Below are positions 60,838 to 64,000 of a stretch of 64,000 nucleotides of DNA, one piece after another. The stretch comes from Aurantimicrobium sp. MWH-Uga1 (GTDB lineage: Bacteria; Actinomycetota; Actinomycetes; Actinomycetales; Microbacteriaceae): the NCBI RefSeq assembly GCF_003325955.1, contig NZ_CP030929.1, positions 372,001-436,000 of the forward strand, read 5' to 3'. Every line of letters begins with the position of its first letter. Positions within the stretch are counted from its first letter, which is position 1. Made by a program: the position numbers and the translations under genes. The notes beneath the pieces were generated by a model, which saw only the letters and a list, made by a program, of their open reading frames with translations, had not been told where the DNA came from and did not search any database.

Positions 60838-61641
60838 CTAAGCCAACAGAGATTTCATCTGCTTGTAGATCAGGGCAGCTGCCTTTTCAGGCATAAGCCT
60901 GGTGAGCTTGTCCATGGTTTTGGCATCTGAGCCGATGAAGACTTTGTACGCATTCTTTTCAATTGCGCCGATGATGGTTTGTGCGGCCACTTCCACACTG
61001 GTCGTTTTGAACTTGTTTGCCTCATGAGGGTCCATGTTGGCGGGCATAGCCATGCCGGAGTTCTGGGCAATATTAGTTGCAATGGCACCGGGGTAGATGG
61101 CAGTGACATGCACGTTTGTGTCCATGAGCTCAGAATGTAAACCCTCGGTCAGAAGCTTCACGGCTGCCTTGGTAGCCCCATAAATAGTTTGCCCTGGAAC
61201 AGGGGCGTACCCGCCCATGCTGGAAACATTGGCAATGTAACCCTCGGGGCGTTGAAGTAACTCAGGCAGGAACGCTTTCACGGTGTTGATGGTTCCATAG
61301 AGGTTGACATTCATGACCCGTTCAATGGCGTCAAAGTCGAGGTCGTTGACTTTCACAAAGGGTTGAATAATTCCGGCAACGTTGACCAGCGCATCGACCT
61401 GACCGTGCTTGGTAATCACTGTTTTGGGAAGTGCCATCACTTTGGCTCGGTCAGTGATGTTGAGCGTGTGCGTAGAAAGCTTGGCACCAGGTCCGGCAAG
61501 CTTCTTTGTCTCCTTGAGGCCTTCCGCACTCAGATCGACAGCGGCAACGGTTGCCCCTTTTGCGAGAAGTTGTAAAACCAGCTCGCGTGCAATTCCGTTA
61601 CCCCCGCCGGTAACGACGAATACTTTTCCTGCGATGTCCAT
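60838..61641 (-). CDS. SDR-family oxidoreductase
   Basis: A 267-residue short-chain dehydrogenase. Seen: FVVTGGGNGIARELV, AVDLSAEGL (the Asp favours NAD), NVAGI, NVSSMGGYAPVPG and YGATKAAVKLL. The C-terminal part has a basic helix, TMDKLTRLMPEKAAALIYKQ. It differs from the plus-strand SDR next to it in cofactor motif, so they are not recent copies. The substrate is unknown. The ATG at 61641 is chosen because the family starts at MDIAGKVF. An upstream in-frame ATG would add 11 residues. Confidence 0.85.
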   Translation of the reverse strand: MDIAGKVFVVTGGGNGIARELVLQLLAKGATVAAVDLSAEGLKETKKLAGPGAKLSTHTLNITDRAKVMALPKTVITKHGQVDALVNVAGIIQPFVKVNDLDFDAIERVMNVNLYGTINTVKAFLPELLQRPEGYIANVSSMGGYAPVPGQTIYGATKAAVKLLTEGLHSELMDTNVHVTAIYPGAIATNIAQNSGMAMPANMDPHEANKFKTTSVEVAAQTIIGAIEKNAYKVFIGSDAKTMDKLTRLMPEKAAALIYKQMKSLLA

Positions 61642-61771
61642 CAGTGAACTCTTTTCTGAATGAGAACAACCCATCCAGTTTCAGTATCCTCCTGCACAGT
61701 TACCAGTGGTTAGTGGTTTTTGCCACTGAGCGGTCCTAAACTAAATCGTCGCTTTATCACTAAGGAACACC

Positions 61772-62197
61772 ATGTTTTTAATCGAATTGAATTGGATTGC
61801 CATTCTTGTGGCATTTGTTGCCGCATTTATTGCTGGAGCTGTGTGGTTTGGCCCAAAGACGTTCTTCCCTGCGTGGTGGCGAGCTATGGGCAAAGACCCC
61901 AACAACATGGAAGTAACCGGCAATATGGCGGTCACTTTCGGTGCCACTGCCATTGCTGCCTTTATCGAGGCCGTCACTGTTGCATCGGTCATTTATTTTG
62001 TGGCACAGTCAAACCCCAATTTTGGTGTTCTGGACGGTGGCCTCGTCGGCCTTCTCCTTGGTCTTGGTTTAGCAGCAGCGTCGTCCTTATCTCACCGGTT
62101 GTTCGCTGGTCAAGGATTCAAGGTGTGGATTATTGAGGTCGGAAGTGACGTGGTTAACCTCACCATTATGGGCCTCATAATTGGCGCGTGGCGATAA
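61772..62197 (+). CDS. DUF1761 membrane protein
   Basis: A 141-residue protein with four predicted helices, matching DUF1761: ELNWIAILVAFVAAFIAGAVWFGP at the start (quoted as LNWIAILVAF and GAVWFGP), a WWRAMGKD cytoplasmic turn, and a C-terminal INRGYSL-type helix replaced here by VWIIEVGSDVVNLTIMG. The family function is unknown. AAGGAAC precedes the ATG. A second small membrane gene follows 30 bp later. Confidence 0.75.
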   Translation: MFLIELNWIAILVAFVAAFIAGAVWFGPKTFFPAWWRAMGKDPNNMEVTGNMAVTFGATAIAAFIEAVTVASVIYFVAQSNPNFGVLDGGLVGLLLGLGLAAASSLSHRLFAGQGFKVWIIEVGSDVVNLTIMGLIIGAWR

Positions 62198-62227
62198 TCT
62201 AGAACCACCCACAGAACAGGAGTCATC

Positions 62228-62440
62228 ATGGGTTTTGTTGCATTTATGTCCTCAACATTTGGTCGTTGGTTACGTATCGTCGTCGGCCTTGTTCTTGCTA
62301 TCGCTGCACTGACGTGGGGACCCATTGGTGCTGTCTTCTTCTTTATTGGTATTTTCTTGATCTCCGCTGGAGCGTCTGACACCTGCATGTTTGCACCGCT
62401 ATTTGGCCTGGGATTCAACGGAAGTGAATCTCGCCGATAA
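62228..62440 (+). CDS. DUF2892-like small membrane protein
   Basis: A 70-residue protein with two helices (IVVGLVLAIAALTWGPIGAVFFFIGIFLI, in parts) followed by AGASDTCMFAPLFGL. This fits the inner-membrane DUF2892/YgaP-tail pattern, in which a Cys follows the second helix. The function is unknown. ACAGGAG precedes the ATG. A terminator stem follows directly. Confidence 0.65.
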   Translation: MGFVAFMSSTFGRWLRIVVGLVLAIAALTWGPIGAVFFFIGIFLISAGASDTCMFAPLFGLGFNGSESRR

Positions 62441-62453
62441 ACACGGTGTTCTG

Positions 62454-62483
62454 ACTGTGCCTCCGGAATTTCGGAGGCACAGT
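62454..62483 (+). terminator. Stem-loop after the DUF2892-like gene
   Basis: A 12-bp perfect stem (ACTGTGCCTCCG and its complement) has a 6-nt loop. TCGTTAA follows without a long T run. Confidence 0.65.
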
Positions 62484-62514
62484 TCGTTAACTTCACCTTT
62501 GTTCATGAGATGAC

Positions 62515-62520
62515 TAGCCT
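62515..62520 (+). promoter_or_regulatory. Leaderless -10 box for the DUF4287 gene
   Basis: TAGCCT is followed by six bases and the ATG at 62527. Confidence 0.55.
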
Positions 62521-62526
62521 CGAAGT

Positions 62527-62739
62527 ATGAGTGAAAAAGTCACCGGACCCGCCTCCTATTTCCCGTCAATTGAGAAGAAGTATGGCCAGCCCATCGATCA
62601 CTGGATGGGCCAGCTCGATGCGGTGAAAGACAAGAAACACATGGAACAAGTGGATTACCTCAAGACCGAGCACGGCATGGGGCATGGTCATGCCAATGCG
62701 GTTGTTGCGGTGTATCGCGCAAACAATGGTCTGTCATGA
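62527..62739 (+). CDS. DUF4287-domain small protein
   Basis: A 70-residue soluble protein with the DUF4287 pattern: YFPSIEKKYGQPIDHWM, then LKTEHGMGHGHANAVVAVYR. The domain is helical and often precedes DUF5655 or stands alone next to DUF1801 genes, as here. Its function is unknown. The stop overlaps the DUF1801 start (ATGA), so the two are made together. Confidence 0.82.
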   Translation: MSEKVTGPASYFPSIEKKYGQPIDHWMGQLDAVKDKKHMEQVDYLKTEHGMGHGHANAVVAVYRANNGLS

Positions 62740-63098
62740 CTGTTGCTGAGGTAGATGCCTATATCCAGGCACAACCTGAACCGCAACGCTCTACTCTGGA
62801 GCATCTGAGGTCTCAAATACTTGCAATCATTCCTGAGGCAGAACAGTGCATTTCCTATGCCATGCCCGGATTCCGTGTCAACGGCAAAGTTGTTGCGGGA
62901 TTTGCTGCTTACAAGAAACACATTGGGTACTACCCTCACTCGGGTCAAGTTTTCCAAGTGATGATGGATGATCTGGCCGGCTATGAGGTCTCTGAAAAGG
63001 GTGGGGGAGTGAAGTTCCCCATCGATCAAGCTGTTCCAGATGCACTGATTGAAAAACTTATTGCCGTGCGAATGGCTCAAGCTTTCCCAGCTGGATAA
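62736..63098 (+). CDS. DUF1801 (YdhG/iron-chaperone-like) protein
   Basis: A 120-residue protein of the YdhG/DUF1801 family, related in fold to frataxin-like Fra/YdhG proteins. Seen: VDAYIQAQPEPQRSTLEHLR, AEQCISYAMPGFRVNGK, FAAYKKHIGYYPHSG and a C-terminal KFPIDQAVPDALIEKLI. Members are annotated as possible iron chaperones on limited evidence. It is coupled to the DUF4287 gene by ATGA. Confidence 0.85.
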   Translation: MTVAEVDAYIQAQPEPQRSTLEHLRSQILAIIPEAEQCISYAMPGFRVNGKVVAGFAAYKKHIGYYPHSGQVFQVMMDDLAGYEVSEKGGGVKFPIDQAVPDALIEKLIAVRMAQAFPAG

Positions 63099-63111
63099 CA
63101 GTCGGCAGGAA

Positions 63112-63117
63112 TACACT
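63112..63117 (+). promoter_or_regulatory. Leaderless -10 box for the SOUL gene
   Basis: TACACT is followed by six bases and the ATG at 63124. Confidence 0.5.
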
Positions 63118-63123
63118 CGCACT

Positions 63124-63642
63124 ATGACTGCTGAACAGCCCTATACGCTTGTGAAGCACTACGACGGTTTCGATGTGCGTCACTATCCCGATTACGTCCT
63201 TGTCCAAGTAGACGTCGTTGGCGATTTCATGCGTGCTGGGAATGTGGCCTTTGGGCCACTTGTGAGCTACATCTCAGGAAACAACACGGCGAACAAGAAG
63301 TTCGCCATGACTGCGCCTGTCATTCAAGAAACCACGGCCCAAGAAACACATACGGTTTCCTTCGTTCTTCCCGAAGGTGTCGATATTTCTGAGGTTCCTG
63401 TGCCTGCCAATGCACGCGTGCGCACGGCACACGTTCATGCTCACGATGCAGCAGTGATGAAATTTGGTGGTGGCTGGAACGCGACGCGTTTTCAGAACAA
63501 CGGGGAACTCCTCCTTGAGCGTGTGAAAGAAGCAGGCCTGATTCCCGAAGGCAATGTCTACTTTGCCCGTTTTGATCCACCCTGGAAACCAGGATTTCTC
63601 AAGCGCAATGAGGTCTTAGTTGCCCTAGCGTCACGTGGTTAG
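63124..63642 (+). CDS. SOUL-family haem-binding-like protein
   Basis: A 172-residue SOUL/HBP domain protein. Seen: YDGFDVRHYPDYVLVQVDV at the start, AFGPLVSYISGNN, KKFAMTAPVIQE, which is the family's most conserved motif, and FARFDPPWKPGFLKRNEVLV at the C-terminus. Eukaryotic members bind haem or porphyrin; the bacterial role is unknown. The ATG at 63124 is supported by the leaderless promoter and by the family start. A longer in-frame version would overlap the DUF1801 gene. Confidence 0.9.
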   Translation: MTAEQPYTLVKHYDGFDVRHYPDYVLVQVDVVGDFMRAGNVAFGPLVSYISGNNTANKKFAMTAPVIQETTAQETHTVSFVLPEGVDISEVPVPANARVRTAHVHAHDAAVMKFGGGWNATRFQNNGELLLERVKEAGLIPEGNVYFARFDPPWKPGFLKRNEVLVALASRG

Positions 63643-63658
63643 GCCTGGAGGGCACAAA

Positions 63659-64000
63659 TTATTGGGCTAGTCCGCTCACTGTTGAAACTGCGCTCACAAA
63701 GGCAGCAGCTGCCATGGCGAGTTCTTCTGCTGTGGTGTTGTGGCTAAAGCTAAAACGAATTGATGTTCTGGCAACATCTGGGTCGATCCCGCACGCCACA
63801 AGTACGTGAGAGGGTTCGTCGCTTCCAGCTGCACACGCAGAGCCGCTCGAAACAATCACACCTTGCTGTTCCAACTCCAGTAACAAGGTCTCACCGTTGA
63901 GCCCGGCACACGTGAAACTGGCAATGCCGGGGTGACGTTGTATGGGGTTTCCTGTCAATGCGGCCTGGGGGATATTTCCTACTACCTGTGCAATAAAGTC
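63659..64000 (-). CDS. Cysteine desulfurase (NifS/IscS family), C-terminal part
   Basis: The last 113 residues of a PLP-dependent cysteine desulfurase. The gene enters the window from the right edge, so its start and PLP-Lys region are missing. Seen: PGIASFTCAGLNGETLLLELE and the active-site loop SSGSACAAGSDEPSHVL, whose Cys carries the persulfide, then ARTSIRFSFSHNTT. The arrangement of the loop fits the NifS/IscS group rather than SufS. It probably supplies sulfur for Fe-S clusters or tRNA thiolation. Confidence 0.92.
   Translation of the reverse strand, partial: DFIAQVVGNIPQAALTGNPIQRHPGIASFTCAGLNGETLLLELEQQGVIVSSGSACAAGSDEPSHVLVACGIDPDVARTSIRFSFSHNTTAEELAMAAAAFVSAVSTVSGLAQ

Overview
The window looks like chromosomal DNA of a small, gene-dense actinobacterium, most likely a freshwater member of the Microbacteriaceae (Aurantimicrobium/Rhodoluna-type). 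The grounds are actinobacterial family content (DUF4245, DUF6264, DUF6186, a PIN-PhoH protein after uppS, ThrE), a heliorhodopsin, GTG starts, ATGA/GTGA overlaps and many leaderless promoters of the form TANNNT followed 6-7 nt later by the start codon. There is no gene-free stretch longer than about 300 bases. The longest gap, 47330-47606, holds a terminator, a promoter and an operator candidate. I saw no rRNA, tRNA, CRISPR array or insertion sequence.

Region by region: 1-4922 holds the end of uppS, phoH, a prepilin peptidase, an alpha/beta hydrolase, a CitE-like lyase and two small membrane proteins. 5041-24658 is an aromatic catabolic island. 24720-31784 holds two oxidoreductases, fumC, a carbonic anhydrase, a DUF4245 protein, xseB, a quinone-oxidoreductase-like gene and xseA. 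31846-38014 holds ispH, a DUF6264 protein, fba, glpX, an MFS exporter and rmuC. 38165-50640 is a myo-inositol catabolic operon followed by a CUT2-type ABC importer. 50721-54509 holds two small membrane proteins, a GntR/UTRA regulator and a divergent Gfo/Idh - TIM-barrel pair. 54509-64000 holds a thioesterase, ychF, a RibD-like reductase, an SRAP protein, heliorhodopsin, a ThrE exporter, two SDRs and small conserved genes, and ends inside a cysteine desulfurase gene.

The most notable content is the aromatic island. Its first operon has the gene set and the reversed gene order of the Corynebacterium glutamicum 4-cresol (cre) cluster: P450, two PEP-synthase-like subunits, SDR, ferredoxin, ferredoxin reductase, HD phosphohydrolase and aldehyde dehydrogenase. 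It carries one additional HD protein. The inferred route phosphorylates the phenolic hydroxyl, oxidises the methyl group with a three-component P450, removes the phosphate, and oxidises the alcohol to 4-hydroxybenzoate. The adjacent pobA makes protocatechuate. A complete seven-gene lig set (ligK-galD-ligJ-ligI-ligA-ligB-ligC) then takes it through 4,5 (meta) cleavage to pyruvate and oxaloacetate. Three IclR-family regulators sit at the operon boundaries.

The second system is inositol use: iolC, an aldolase-like gene, iolA, iolB, iolD, iolE, iolG and iolH, plus a substrate-binding lipoprotein, permease and ATPase. A ten-base motif TGTCNTAACA lies in the promoter of iolC, just upstream of the transporter promoter, and upstream of the gntR gene at 51528-52289. 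I infer that this GntR protein controls the inositol regulon.
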